Position numbers and translations under genes: made by a program. Below, one piece after another: positions 1-11,668 of a stretch of DNA of 64,000 nt. Source of the stretch: Cryptomeria japonica (Eukaryota; Streptophyta; Pinopsida; Cupressales; Cupressaceae); NCBI RefSeq assembly GCF_030272615.1, contig NC_081415.1, positions 625,021,740-625,085,739 on the forward strand. Direction: 5' to 3'. Position 1 is the stretch's first letter, and every line of letters starts with the position of its first letter. The notes beneath the pieces are model-generated. The model made no database searches and was not told the DNA's origin. It worked only from the letters and a program-made list of their open reading frames with translations.

Positions 1-947
1 CTGATTTTTCTTGAGTATCAGTGTGTTGATTGAAGGAGATTTAATTAAGTGGTGTTGGTGTAGCTATTATGGATGGTTTTAATGTGCTTGTTAGTGTTTC
101 CTAATCATGTCCTATTTATCTTGGTGGTCCACATTGATTCTTGTGTGTGTTATTGAAGATCTTATGGGTCTTGTGATATTCTTCATGTTATGTGACATTT
201 TCAGTGGTGTAGCGTGTTGTGGTTGATCTTGGCGGGTTTTATAGTGGTGTTGCATGTTCCAATATTTAATTTGGGTCCTTGTTATGTCATACATGGCATT
301 GTATTGGTGTGGTGGTTGATTTATGTATTGTGTGATGTAGTTTTGTAATCAGATCTTGCGGGTTAATCTGACCTTGTAGTCAAGGTTGATGATTTATCTA
401 AATAGGTGTTATATACATGTAATTTAGGATGGTGGTTGAGTCTCCGTTATCAGACAACGGTGTATGTGTGACTAAGAGAATTCATCTTTCGGTGTGAAGT
501 GTTGATTAGAGTGTGTTGCAAGGCAGACAATTGTGCTTAACCAAAACTGTCATCAGGCATTTAGAGATGCTATTCTTTCAGTTTATCTTAACCGGATTGT
601 AGTTTGAACATTATTGTAAGGTAGTGAACCTTCCCTAAGGGTTGTATCCTTCCGGTTTATTATATTTTGAGCAATGAGTTCTAGATAGTGTGCTTGAATG
701 CATGTGCATTCCCTATTGTAATATTTACACATACTATTGCAGACTATCATCTTATTTTGGGTAAGTTCCCACCATGTTTTTTCCCTTAACTGGGTTTTCC
801 ATGTCAAAATATTGGTATTATGTGTGTTGTTATTATGCTTATCTTTTATCTTGCTATTTTTAATCATATTAGTGAGTTGTGCTTAAATTGTTTAATCGGG
901 TGAAAACTTATTCACCCCCCCCCCCCCCCACTCTTAGTTTTCCTTCA
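1..947 (+). repeat. Copia-type LTR, 5' part cut by window edge
   Basis: The last part has the layout typical of plant Copia LTRs: a transcript-end region with a run around 'GTGTGCTTGAATG', then 'GGGTTTTCCATGT', then a tail ending in CA at about 947. A homopolymer of 15 C lies at 915-929. Two other LTRs in the window, ending near 45795 and at 47846, share the same layout, for example the phrase CTTGGTGGTCCACAT near 118 and near 47175. The start is outside the window. Orientation is inferred from the PBS-like sequence that follows. Confidence 0.6.
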
Positions 948-950
948 TTG

Positions 951-966
951 TTGTTATCAGTAGAAC
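951..966 (+). other. Degenerate primer-binding-site-like sequence
   Basis: TTGTTATCAGTAGAAC just after the LTR resembles the initiator-methionine tRNA complement TGGTATCAGAGC used by Copia elements, but with several mismatches. This supports reading 1-947 as a 5' LTR. It is weak evidence on its own. Confidence 0.35.
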
Positions 967-1083
967 TTGACCCAAACCCCACACCTAATAAAGGATAAGA
1001 TTTTTAATCCACCAGGTAGTAGCAAAAAGATAATTTGGGTAAACAAAAACCTATTAAAATTCCAAATGCAAGAAAATAGCTGA

Positions 1084-1234
1084 ACTAACTCACCCCATCC
1101 CTCTTTGTCTATTGATATTTTCTGTGAGGAACATGTTAAGGAAGTTATTACAGCCTCTTCAAGAGATAGGAGGTCTATTAGACTTGCTAAGCTTGAAATG
1201 TTTACTAAGATTATTCTTACACTTGTAAAAAAAC
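1084..1234 (+). pseudogene. 5' part of an ORF split by Gypsy-1
   Basis: After a TGA at 1081 the frame is open to the Gypsy-1 insertion point. Removing Gypsy-1 and one copy of the 5-bp duplication keeps the same frame open across the junction to a TAA at 19468. The joined frame is about 75 codons, charged and rich in E and K, including the run DRRSIRLAKLEMF. I do not recognise the protein. Its place directly behind a Copia-type LTR suggests a gag fragment of that element, which is inference. Confidence 0.45.
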
Positions 1235-2728
1235 TGTAGACATATAAAAATGACCATATTCCTAAATGAATATTTTATGTTCATTTCTCTATTTAATTAA
1301 ATCCAATTTAATTAAATTACCCGCATTCCTCTATTTAATTAAGTAAATTACTTGATTAAATTCACTATATCCATTTAATGAATAAATCATTTTATTCAAT
1401 TAAATTCCCCCTATCCACTTTTAATTAAATTCAAATTTAATTAAAAGTTATCCTAAAATTGAATAAATCTAATTTATTTAATTTCTCCAAATTACAACCA
1501 AATTGAACAAATCATTTAATTCAATTAAATCCTATTATCCCTCCATCCACTTGCAAAATCCTACATCTCCCACTTGCCTTCCTAAACCCCTTCCTAAATT
1601 CTTCTAGACTCTTCTAATCGCTTCTAATTAGCCTAACCCATCTTCTAAACTTTGTCACATCCCTAAGCAAAAGGAGGTCACTTCTCAAAAACCTCATAGT
1701 CTTTGATAACCATTAAAGGCTTCAAACCTTCAACCACTTAAATCCTCAAAGTCTTTGATAACCATTAAAGGCTTCAAGTCTTCAACCACTTAACTCCCCA
1801 AAGTCTTCAATAACCATTAATGGTTAACTCAAACCCTCTTACATGGTTAAATTATTTCTTTTAACTCAACCTTTATCCAACCCAAGGGTCTCATCAGGCC
1901 TTTAATGCTTTGACCATGATTATCTCTTAATCATTTGCACAAGAGTTTATCCTTGGATTAACTCTTAATCCAGTGGGTAATCTTAATTTAGACTTGACCC
2001 TTACCTTCTAGAAAACCATAAGGTCTTCTCAGGCCTTTAATGTCTCCTACCCCTTCTCTCAACCCAATCCTATGTTGACACTTGTCACCATTTCATTGGT
2101 GCAAATTGCAAACATGGATCCCCAACTTTCAAACTCAACCCTTGATTGAATCTTTCAATCCTGACCATCCATTGCCCTATTTTTGCTATAAATAGAGCTC
2201 TCATTCCTCCATTTTATCATCCTCAAAAATTTGTAGTATCACACTTATGCTCAAACACATTCAAGTTTTCATATATCATTTTATGCTCATCATTTTAGCC
2301 TCTTTGAAATCAGGAATTAGTCTAAATATGCATGTTTAGAATAATTTCTTTATCATTTTAGCTCAATCATAGACTAATATAGTATGTTAGGATAGTACTC
2401 ATACTAACCTTGTCATCTTATAAATCTAGTTTATTGCATTTCTAAGATCATGCATAGCTTAGGATGCATTTCATTCAGAGATCTATCAAAGCATCCCTCG
2501 TTCTTGCATTTGCCATCCCTAAACCATTTTGCTCAGTGATCTGAGAGCAAAAACATTGGTTTGAGGGACATTGTAAGATAAAGAACCATGGGACCCACCT
2601 TGGGAAGCTGAGTTATACTTCATAACTCCATAGCTTGCACCAAGAAGTCCTGTGTGTGTGTGAGCAAGGCTCCATAGAGCTCCATTTTTCACATATTGAG
2701 TTCTATCGACCCGCCTTTCCCACATACA
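1235..2728 (+). repeat. 5' LTR of Gypsy-1
   Basis: It is 1,494 bp, TG to CA, and nearly identical to 17891-19385. Its first 300 bp are rich in TTTAATTAAATT motifs. The stretch 1683-1830 contains three imperfect direct repeats around 'AAAGTCTTTGATAACC'. A TATA box lies at 2187-2194. Short frames in the LTR (for example 2519-2812 minus) recur in the 3' LTR and are not genes. Confidence 0.95.
2187..2194 (+). promoter_or_regulatory. TATA box of Gypsy-1 5' LTR
   Basis: TATAAATA lies in the context GCTATAAATAGAGC about 540 bp before the LTR end. The same sequence is at 18844-18851 in the 3' LTR. It is the likely pol II promoter for genomic RNA and gag-pol. Confidence 0.7.
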
Positions 2729-2732
2729 TTTC

Positions 2733-2749
2733 TGGTGCCCACCATGGAG
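2733..2749 (+). other. Primer-binding site of Gypsy-1
   Basis: TGGTGCCCACCATGGAG starts four bases after the LTR end. It begins with TGG, complementary to a tRNA CCA tail, as expected for minus-strand priming. I do not assign the tRNA. Confidence 0.65.
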
Positions 2750-2816
2750 CCCAACCCCATATATCAAATCGGTTTTTAAAATTAACCACTTTTGCAGGTC
2801 CATGGGAAACAAGAAT

Positions 2817-3253
2817 CAGCGCGTGGGAAACATTCCCTAGCACATCCGGTTAATAGTCTAGTGTGTCCCGCTCACTGTTTAGCACGTGGAGTCTCTACTC
2901 TAGTGTGTAAAGTCCTTTGTTTAGCGCATAGCCTCCACTAATTTTTTTCTTGTAGGTCTCAATGCGGAGGAAAAACAGAGTAGCGCATCTGAAAAGTAGT
3001 TTGGTGCATCGTGTCTATTAGATAGCGCATCTAGTTCACAATCTAGCACGTGAAGCCCATCATCTAGCGTGTGAAGTTCATCTATTAGCGCATCAAATCA
3101 ATACTTTTCCTGCAGGTCTCAACACGGAAGAAAAATAGAGCAGCGCTTCCAATGCACAGAGTAGCGCATCCAGAAAATAGTGTAGCACATTGAGACATAA
3201 TTTTAGCACATATAGGTTATATTGTAGCCCGTGCAGTCCTTTCTATAGCGCAT
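2817..3253 (+). repeat. Octamer array A: 3 blocks of six TAGCGC(A/G)T at 21-bp steps
   Basis: Octamers matching or close to TAGCGCAT or TAGCGCGT start at 2817, 2838, 2859, 2880, 2901, 2922; then 2981, 3002, 3023, 3044, 3065, 3086; then 3141, 3162, 3183, 3204, 3225, 3246. Every step inside a block is exactly 21 bp. The 13 bp between octamers are not conserved. The blocks are separated by similar spacers that contain a T-rich run, GCAGGTCTC or GTAGGTCTC, and a purine run. The region is in the untranslated leader of Gypsy-1. Function is unknown. Confidence 0.85.
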
Positions 3254-4445
3254 CACAGACGAAGAGAAAAAATTTAAAATTGTAACTGAAATAAAATTTA
3301 GAATTGTAGAAGTCCACCGAAATCCAGATTTTCTAACTAGTGGATTGAAATTTTGCAGGATTCTGACAATTTCTTTCAAGTGGAGCGGAAAATTTTCTTT
3401 TCTCGATTTCTTTTGTTGACCACCAAGATCAAAAATTTTGCTTTGTTGACCAATTCTTTTTCATAGATCAGAAAATCATTTGCCTTACAAGGATAAAATA
3501 AACATCATGCTTTCATGGAGCAACATCTCCATATAGATTTTAACAAATCATTGTCTTAAAGGCTAAAATGAACAACTTGATTGCCTTGTCTCAAAAGTGG
3601 AAGGAATATGCTCTCCCCTTAACTGGGTGATCAAAAATCCAGACCACTCTTAAAAGTTTTTTTTACTTCAAGCAATAAAACCTTTAGCAGGCCTGCCTTC
3701 CCAAGGAGTTGAAATCAACTCTTAAAGCCATTTATGGCCGGTGTGAAGGGAATGACCTAAGTGGGGAATGACTTTGACGCCAAGAATTCCAACCCACTAT
3801 AATCAAATGTGGAAAGTGATGAAAGTCCTTTTCAACGGTTGCGCGCAGCGATTAGCCTTCCCCCAGTATCCTTGAGATATGTAAAGCCTTTGTTCTAAAG
3901 GTTGGGAAGCCTCCTGAGGGAGTTTATCACTGACGGCCGAACGGGAAGCCTGATTACGAACCATAGAAATAGAAGATTTGAACTGAGTCAGTAACCAGAC
4001 ATTTATAACATCATAGTGCAAGGGTGGGGAAGAATCCGCCCCCAAGATTACTCACCATATATCTCCCAAGATAACTACTCAACTGTGAAGCGATTCACTT
4101 TGGGTTAATTTCTGGCAAAAGGCAAAAAAAGTGGCACCCTCTAGGGCGTGACACGACTGTTTGAGCTAACAGAGTATCGAGACTAGTGGGCTATGATGTT
4201 ATTTATGACCCTTGACTAAAGAGTCTTTCTGAAGTGTATTACTCATATCAAAACCTGTTAAAACATTGGGGATTTGAACACATCCTCGCAGAACATACAC
4301 TTTTTGTTAGATTAGGCAAAATGGTTGTACTTCTTGTGTTGTGTTTGCATTTACTATTTCAGACAATCATCCATCAAACTTGAAAAATTCAAGACAAAGA
4401 GTCAAAATTTACCAAAAATCAACCAAGGGAAAAATCAGTGCAGTT
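3254..4445 (+). other. Gypsy-1 leader between octamer arrays, no gene seen
   Basis: This stretch has no convincing reading frame. It includes a moderately GC-richer part (about 3590-4160) that contains GTGGCACCCTCTAGGG near 4131. I see no tandem repeats here. Confidence 0.5.
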
Positions 4446-4821
4446 TAGCGCATAAGAAAAACTTCTTAGCACGTAAGGTACTTTTTTTTAGCGCATGTAA
4501 CCATAAATTTAGCGCATCAGTTCCAAACAGTAGCATTCCATCCCCAAAGCAAAACAGTGTGAAATAATTTAGCGCATCAAAGAAACAGTCTAGCGCGTGG
4601 AAGCATCAGCTTAGCGCGTAGGAGCTAAACATTAGCACATCAGGTTCACAGGTTAGCGCGTTATAGACCCAGGGTAGTGCATAGAGTTTTCAAAACAAAT
4701 AGGAAACAAATTTGCACATTCAAAACTTTAGCGTGTGTCTGGGGGCAGCCTAGCCCGTGTGGTCATTATTTTAGCACGTGGGATAAATTTTGTAGCGCAT
4801 ATAGTCTATGTTTTAGCGCGT
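4446..4821 (+). repeat. Octamer array B: same TAGCGC(A/G)T motif, about 21-bp steps
   Basis: Octamer starts are 4446, 4467, 4489, 4510, 4531 (degenerate); then 4570, 4591, 4612, 4633, 4654, 4675; then about 4712, 4729, 4751, 4772, 4793, 4814. The middle block is again six units at exactly 21 bp. The others show single-base slips at homopolymers. Orientation is the same as array A. The array lies 0.85 kb before gag. Confidence 0.8.
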
Positions 4822-5223
4822 GGTCCAAAATGCAAAAACAGAGGGCAAAACAGTGAGGGATTTTAAAAATTTTCAAAAAACATTTTCCGAAACCTTCTCC
4901 ATCAGACATCATTTTCATCAAACAAGAATAGCAAAAACAAACCGTTAAGACTATTTCTCGAGCTAAATTTGTGTCAAAACAAACATTGTAAAATCCTAAA
5001 CGAATCGCACAATAAAACATGTCTATCTTATCATAATCTGGAAACCTCATCAATTGTATCAACAAAATTCTTTACCATCTTACAGATTTAATCTCACAAA
5101 AACACTTGTTTAAAATTTTCAAGTTGTCAAATCCAGTCTCCATATCAGGAGGCTTTTATCCATATCATTTGACACACTTTGTCATGAAGGGGCATCTAAA
5201 CCTTCACTTTAATAAAGTAAAAT

Positions 5224-5676
5224 TTGAAATTTTTCAAACAAGATCAACCAAATCCAAACAAATCAAAGGAAGCCATTGATTACTCATGCATGACTAATCC
5301 TCATATTCTGAGAAGAAAGAACCTTTATCATAACATCACGTTGAAGAAACAACAACCTAGTTTTTCCAAATTCATCAAGAGAAACAAGTTCTTATACATC
5401 AATCGTCAACTATTCAAATCTCATTGGGTATTCCTACATCACGTCAAACATTATATCCAAAACAAATCCAACAAATTTGACAAGGAACCCTTGAAAATAA
5501 GAGCCTACTGTCAAAAGTCTACTTTTAATCAAACCATAAACCACAGTGGAAAAATCAATCCAGCATTCTTGCCCGACGACTGTATCACTTATAACACATC
5601 TCGACCAGAACCACTCATCCCTAAACAACATATCAATGAGGCTTTTCTCCCTTTCATCACTGAGAGTTTCTACTAA
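5224..5676 (+). other. Possible upstream ORF of Gypsy-1, doubtful
   Basis: The frame is open for 150 codons and ends with TAA one base before the gag ATG. The first codon is TTG, not ATG. The translation is rich in K, N, F and I, as expected for random AT-rich sequence, with no motif I know. Extra ORFs upstream of gag exist in the Ogre group of Tat elements, which is the only reason to list it. Confidence 0.2.
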
Positions 5677-5677
5677 A

Positions 5678-7564
5678 ATGCCCGTTACTCGCTCTCAAGG
5701 AAATAAACAAAGCGAGACACACGCTGAGTCTAGTATGAACCGAAGATTGTCAAATCCTTTTGAAGTTCCACCCTTAGAAGAACCTGAAATTACTGAAGCA
5801 CTTCTTCAGGAATGTCAGGAAAACCCTTCATTCCAAAAGCTTGTAGAAAGGCTCATGGAAAATGACAAAGAAAAATATCTGCTCATGCTTACAAGTAAAG
5901 GCGTTAAACTTTCCGAAGATCTAGACTCAAACATCTTTAAAACTGGATCTCAACAATATGCATATCAAGAACAACAAAGAGAAGAAAAAACTCGTAACTT
6001 TTAACAACACATACCTGAGCAACACATTCCAAAACAATGCATACCAGAAATGCGTGTTCCCGAACTAGAAACACCAGAGCAAAATATACCATTTACCACA
6101 CCTTTTCAGCTGTGAACAAATACAAGGGAAGAACTTTTCCCTCGACAAGACATTATACCTTTGGCTGCCCTTACTCAACAAATGCAAATGTTGCAAAGGA
6201 AAATACAAGATATGCAACAAGGTACAACAGTGCGGTACTCTTTAAACAAAATCTGTCCTTATCCATTTGACAAAAGATTAAACATGGTGCCTTTTCCTCC
6301 AAACTCAGATGTTCCCAAATTCGATAAATATGATGGAAAAAGTGATCCCCGAGATCATGTTTGAGAATTTTGCACAATGAGCCATGAATTTGCTCATGAT
6401 GACACCTATTTGATGAGGTTATTCCCAAGAAGCTTGGGAGGGCAAACCATGGAATGGTTATCCAAAATTATACCACTTGTCAGATCATTTGATGAATTGG
6501 TTAACAAATTCATAACCCAATATTCCTATAACATCCAACATGCCATAACCATGCTAGATGTTTGCAACACCAAACAAAAGAACAATGAAACATTCATGGT
6601 ATTCCTTCAACGCTGGCGACGTATGGTCTCCAGATATCCTCGAGATATTTCCGAAAATGAGAAAATGGAAATCTTCATCGATAACTTGAATAGTGAAATG
6701 AGTTATAGACTAAAACTTCAATGCATACCATCTTTTGCTAAATTGATTGAAAATGGCACTCAAGTAGAGGAAGCATGTGTCAAAAAGGGAACACTCAAAT
6801 TCTACAAGGAAGGAACCAACTCATCAAATTACAATAACCAAAACAACACCAACCTTGACAAATCTCGATTTTGGACTCGAAACAAAAATGAAGGCAACAA
6901 TGAAACACATGATCCCAAATCTAAACAACCAGTGCTTGCATTATCTAGAAATCCTCAAAACACGAAAAATCCTAAAAATGTTAATCCAAATGCTAACACG
7001 TATGCACAAAACACCAATCAAGGACAACTCAACACAAACAACACCAATGATACTCAAAACAAAAACATGAATCCAGGACCTAACAACAATTCATGCAACA
7101 ACACAAACAATTTCCAAAAGCGTATCTTCACACCACTAGGGCAATCACTAGAATCAGCATTCAGAGAACTTTTGGCACACAAGATTCTTTTCTTGCCTCC
7201 AATTAGCAACTATGAACCTCAAATCAAACCACCTTGGTGGAATGATTCACACTATTGTGATTACCATCATAACAAGGGTCATCAGACGAATGATTGCATG
7301 AGGTTAAAACACGTGGTGCAAGATATGATTGATCGAGGTGACTTAACAATCGATGGTCTCAAAACAAATGGTGATCATGGAGCCTTTAAAAATCCTCTTC
7401 CAAATTATAAAGATGGAGCTTCAACCTCGAATGATACACACGGAGCTCGTATCAACCATATCTACAACAACACCATAAATCACATATCAGCTGAAGATCA
7501 TCAAGTAAATGTCATCACCATCAGAGATCAACGTGATCATGAATCTGTCAATGTAACAACCTGA
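5678..7564 (+). pseudogene. gag: Gypsy-1 gag (629 codons, four stops)
   Basis: Gag forms the capsid-like particle that packages element RNA. I chose ATG 5678 because it starts a long open frame (MPVTRSQGN) directly after the leader. The middle (about 6270-6790) fits the retrotransposon gag core, with a run such as GGQTMEWLSK and a basic WRRMVSRYP segment. An N/Q-rich linker (6790-7130) follows. Then comes one zinc knuckle of C-x2-H-x4-H-x4-C type at 7256-7297 (CDYHHNKGHQTNDC), common in Tat elements. In-frame stops sit at 6002 (TAA), 6113 (TGA), 6362 (TGA) and 7562 (TGA). The frame is otherwise unbroken and continues directly into the protease. Confidence 0.9.
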
Positions 7565-8245
7565 ACTCAGAAATATGTCTTGAAAGGACATACTGCACCT
7601 ACAACTATCACACCAAAAATCCAATATGACCTGGTTAGCCAACTCTGTAAAACTCCAGCACAGATATCTATACTAGAATTGCTAAAACTATCACCAAAGC
7701 ACAAAGACATATTAGAACAAGCGTTATTGGAAACCAATGTACCTCAAAATTTGGATACGGAAAGATTTCAAGCCATGGTTGCCCATATGACTGGACCTCA
7801 TAACCTCACCTTCTTAGAACATGACAATGCTTCCTTAATCCATCCGCACAATACTCCTCTCCATATCGAAGTCATTGTTTGCAAACACTGAGTAAAAAGA
7901 GTCCTAATAGATGGAGGAGCCGGCCTTAATATATGTACTTTAAAGCTTATCCGTGCATTAGGCTTCTTAGAAGAATCTATTGATCCCTGCAAGAAGATTA
8001 CCATAAAGGGATATGATGATGAGGAAAGGTCCTCTAAAGGAACTATGATATTACCTATTCAAGTGGGACCAATACAAAAGGATACTATATGTCAGGTCTT
8101 GGACATAGACCTTACCTACAATATTTTGTTAGGGCGACCCTGGATACATGAAATGCAAGCAATACCTTCCACATATCACCAGTGTGTCAAATTTCTTTAT
8201 GACGGACAAGAAGTCTCCATATCTGCTGATCATAATCCATTTTAA
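7565..8245 (+). pseudogene. Gypsy-1 aspartic protease region
   Basis: Same frame as gag. A linker (QYDLVSQLCKTPAQIS) matches the equivalent linker of Gypsy-2 in this window. The retropepsin active site is read as VLIDGGAGLNI, with its Asp codon at 7910; D-G-G replaces the usual D-T/S-G, as in many plant gypsy elements. The flap-end motif NILLGRPWI is at about 8120-8146. This domain cleaves the polyprotein. Stops at 7889 (TGA) and 8243 (TAA) break it. Confidence 0.85.
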
Positions 8246-9895
8246 CATTGCAATGCAATGGGGGTAGCCCAGGATAGTTTGGTTCCTCATAATAGAGAAA
8301 AGCAGCGATCTTCAACATCAAATCAACAAACAGCAAAATCCAACTCCTTATGGGGAGACTTCAAATAGAAAATACAAATCAAAGACCAAGGTATCGAAGA
8401 ATACTCTTTGGAGCCTTTATGTTTGGCCAAATTGCCAACATCACCTAGATCGCATGGATTGCCTACTACATCAACACATCTGGTCACTCAGCCTATCACT
8501 AAATTTGATGGTACCTTCATCCAATTAGGCACTCTGGCACATGAATCAGAAGATAAGGATATTCTTAGCTGGTTATACAAAGATGAGAAAGAAGATAATA
8601 GAGCAGCTACTCTAGATATTGTTCTACCTACACACCTACATGGAAAAGGATACTTGATCATGCAACAAATGGGATATAATGGTAAAGGACCTATTGGGAA
8701 ACGCAAGGAAGGAGTCACTGAACCTATAAATCTTCCGTCACAACCCAATAGAAACAAAGCAGGCTTGGGTTGTGAGCTCACCTTCCTATTAAAAAGGCCA
8801 CCCCACCTAACTACCAAACCTCAATGGAAAGTAAAGATGAAGTACAAAGAAGAATCCTGACAGGAAGCACTCTTTGAATCAGCAAAAACAATCCGCAAGG
8901 CACGGGAATGTCAAGATCAGAAGTTACATCAGGAAAAGCTTCAGAAACACAAAAGAGCCATATCTGCAGCAGTAGCTCATATTCAAACACCAATATCTCA
9001 AGAAACAATAAAATCATCTCCAGATATCATTATTCCTCCTGAAAGAAGCACAGTCTATGAACAAATACAAAAAATAGAAGACGGCTTTGACACAGAATCA
9101 ACAAAAACTATCAAAATGGCATCTATCATCAAAGATTTGTTTTCACCATACAACATACCAGTTTACAACACTGATAGAATCTGGGATGATGCCTCGGAGA
9201 CTGATTCAAATGAATATGAATGGGGTACCTACTCCAATGCTACTATAGATATCCCTGATGATCCTGATTCTATATTTCTTTCTCAAGAAGAACATAACAC
9301 AGAAAATAGACCTCTTGAATTTGGACCGCAGAATATCTATGACGCTAAGGAAAGCGAACAGGAACATTATGAACAAGTATATGCGGAAAATAATACCATT
9401 GAGGACCTTGACGAAATCTTGGACTTCTTTAAATCCAAGAACAATCACAATGAAAACTCTGTCCTAACACTCATAGTAGTTGAACTTGATCCACCTAATG
9501 ATTCTTTACTGCTTGTCTTTCCTGACCTCATTGACTGGGATGAACCTAAAATCCATGATATACCAATTTTCTCAGATGATTAATCTATTATCCATTACCT
9601 ATGTACCATAAATCCAAAAATAGACTCTACTAGTGAACAAAGTAACGATGTCTACAAACCAGGGAGTGCCAAGTCTCTCAGTCACAAAAATGAACCAAAT
9701 AAAGGATCTAATGCTGAAAACCAGTCAATGGCAGCTCTAGATCACAAAAAAGTAAAAATAAAGGATGCATCTAAGGGTGAAAACCTTTGTAAGGCACCTA
9801 ACGATGGGAGACTTGACACTCTTCCTGAGCACTTTCATGAGCAATCACCCATATTGATTGAGCCCACTCAATCCATCAACATTGGCACCACATAA
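8246..9895 (+). pseudogene. Gypsy-1 G-patch and linker before RT
   Basis: Still the same frame. About 8639-8785 encodes a G-patch-like domain: glycines around MGYNGKGPIGKRKEG, then NKAGLG. G-patch domains next to the protease are known in Tat-type elements and betaretroviruses, where they bind nucleic acid. The rest is an acidic linker without known motifs. Stops are at 8366 (TAG), 8858 (TGA), 9581 (TAA) and 9893 (TAA). Confidence 0.75.
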
Positions 9896-11668
9896 GCAGT
9901 TAACAACCTACACCTTGCAGAATCTCTAACAGAAGCAGAAAGATCAACATTCATAATCTTCTTTAAAGAACAACAAATTAACTTTGCTTGGTCCTATGCT
10001 GATATGCCTGGAGTGGATCCATACTTAATCATGCATCACTTGTCCATCTCTTCAGGAGTTAAACCCATCAAGCAAAAGCTACGAAAAATGAATCCACAGG
10101 TGACACTCATGGTCAAAACCGAACTAAAGAAATTATTAGACGTTGGATTCATCCGACCCATTGACTATGTAGAATGGATTTCCAACATCATTCCAGTATC
10201 AAAACCAGATGGTAGTATTAGAATATGCACTGACTTCAGAGACGTCAACAAAGCTTGTCCAAAGGATGACTTTCCTCTGCCCAGTATCGACATAATTGTG
10301 GATCTCACAGCAGGCCATGCAATGCTCTCACTAATGGACCATTTTTCAGGCTATAATCAAATCAAAATAGCCCCAGAAGATCAAGATAAAACCACATTCA
10401 CCTGTCCTTGGGGAACGTACTGTTGCAATGTTATGCCTTTTGGCTTAAAGAATGCAGGGGACACTTATCAAAGAGCAATGACCACCATATTCCATGACAT
10501 GATGCATACATTTATGGAAGACTATGTGAATGATTTACTAGCTAAATCCTTCACCAGAGAAGAACATCTTGGCATCCTAACAAAGATCTTTGATCGATTG
10601 GAGAAATTCCAAGTCAGGCTCAACCCTAAAAAATGTATCTTTGGGGTTACATCAGGCAAGTTACTAGGCTACATTGTCTTAGCTAAAGGTATTGAAGTAG
10701 ATCTAGCAAAGGTACAAGCCATTATGGACATGCCACCACCAAAGAATATCAGTCAACTTAGATCTCTACAAGGATGACTTCAATCAATCAGGCGATTCAT
10801 CGCTCAGCTAGCAGATAAAATTCGACCATTTAACCATTTACTACACAAAAATGTACCATTCAAATGGGAGACCAAGTGTGCAGAATCTTTTTACCAAATC
10901 AAATAGTACCTAATGAATCCACCAGTTCTAGTACCACCAGTTGTAGGAAAGCCTCTTATCCTATATATCTCAACAACAGATATATCGTTGGGGTCACTAT
11001 TAGCACAAGAAGATCAACAAGGGAAGGAACGCGCCATATATTATATTAGTAGGACATTGAATGGCTATGAACTCAACTATACATTCATTGAAAAGGCTTT
11101 CCTAATAGTGGTCTTTGCATCTCAGAAGTTCTGACATTATATGCTAGCGCACACCATCAAGCTAGTCGCAAAAATTGATCCTCTCAAATATCTACTCAGT
11201 AAGGCAGCTCTTACAGGCCGATTGGCTAAATGGGTCATGATTCTCAATGAATTTGACATCCAATACATAGAAAGACGAGCAATCAAAGGACAAGCCATTG
11301 CAGATCAGTTGGCTGATGTACCGCTACCAGGAAAACACACCATGGAGATTGAATTTCAAGACAGGGACATTCTTGCTCTTTCTACAAGACAATGGACCCT
11401 ATATTTTGATGGATCCTATACACAACATGATTTAGGTGCTGGCATTCTATTCATCACTCCTGAAGGACACACTATACCAAGATCATATAGGCTTATGTTT
11501 CCATGCACAAATAATGTGGCTGAATATGAGGAATTGGTTATAGGCATCAAAATAGCCGTAGAATGAAAAATCACAGAGTTAAAGGTCTATGGAGACTCAC
11601 AACTGGTCATCCACCAAATCAACAACAACTATCAGACAAAGGATGACAAGCTACTACCCTACAAGCGA
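9896..11668 (+). pseudogene. pol: Gypsy-1 reverse transcriptase and RNase H
   Basis: RT motifs in order: QKLRKMNP, GFIRPIDY, CTDFRDVNKACPKDDFPLP, FSGYNQI, PFGLKNAG, then the catalytic box at 10523-10534. That box reads YVND instead of YVDD: the first catalytic Asp codon is AAT, a G-to-A change that should abolish activity. After RT come TGRLAKWVM and an RNase H domain with its acidic residues in FDGSYT, AEYEEL and YGDSQL. Stops are at 10775 (TGA), 10904 (TAG), 11132 (TGA) and 11564 (TGA). The gag frame is kept throughout. Confidence 0.95.

Noticed and set aside
915-929. Run of 15 C as a possible origin or protein-binding tract
   Set aside because: Homopolymers of C are common near the end of this type of Copia LTR (compare 45761 and 47817); length may be an assembly artefact.
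2519-2853. Open frames on both strands inside the 5' LTR of Gypsy-1 (also 19176-19454)
   Set aside because: They lie in LTR sequence, overlap each other on opposite strands, and are disrupted differently in the two LTRs.
2817-3253. Regularly spaced repeats that look like a CRISPR array
   Set aside because: The repeat is only 8 bp and degenerate, the spacers are 13 bp, the genome is eukaryotic and no cas genes are present.
6171-6428. Minus-strand frames opposite gag, RT and L1 ORF2 (for example 6171-6428, 39866-40234, 26508-26798)
   Set aside because: They are shadows of the sense coding regions and have no motif of their own.
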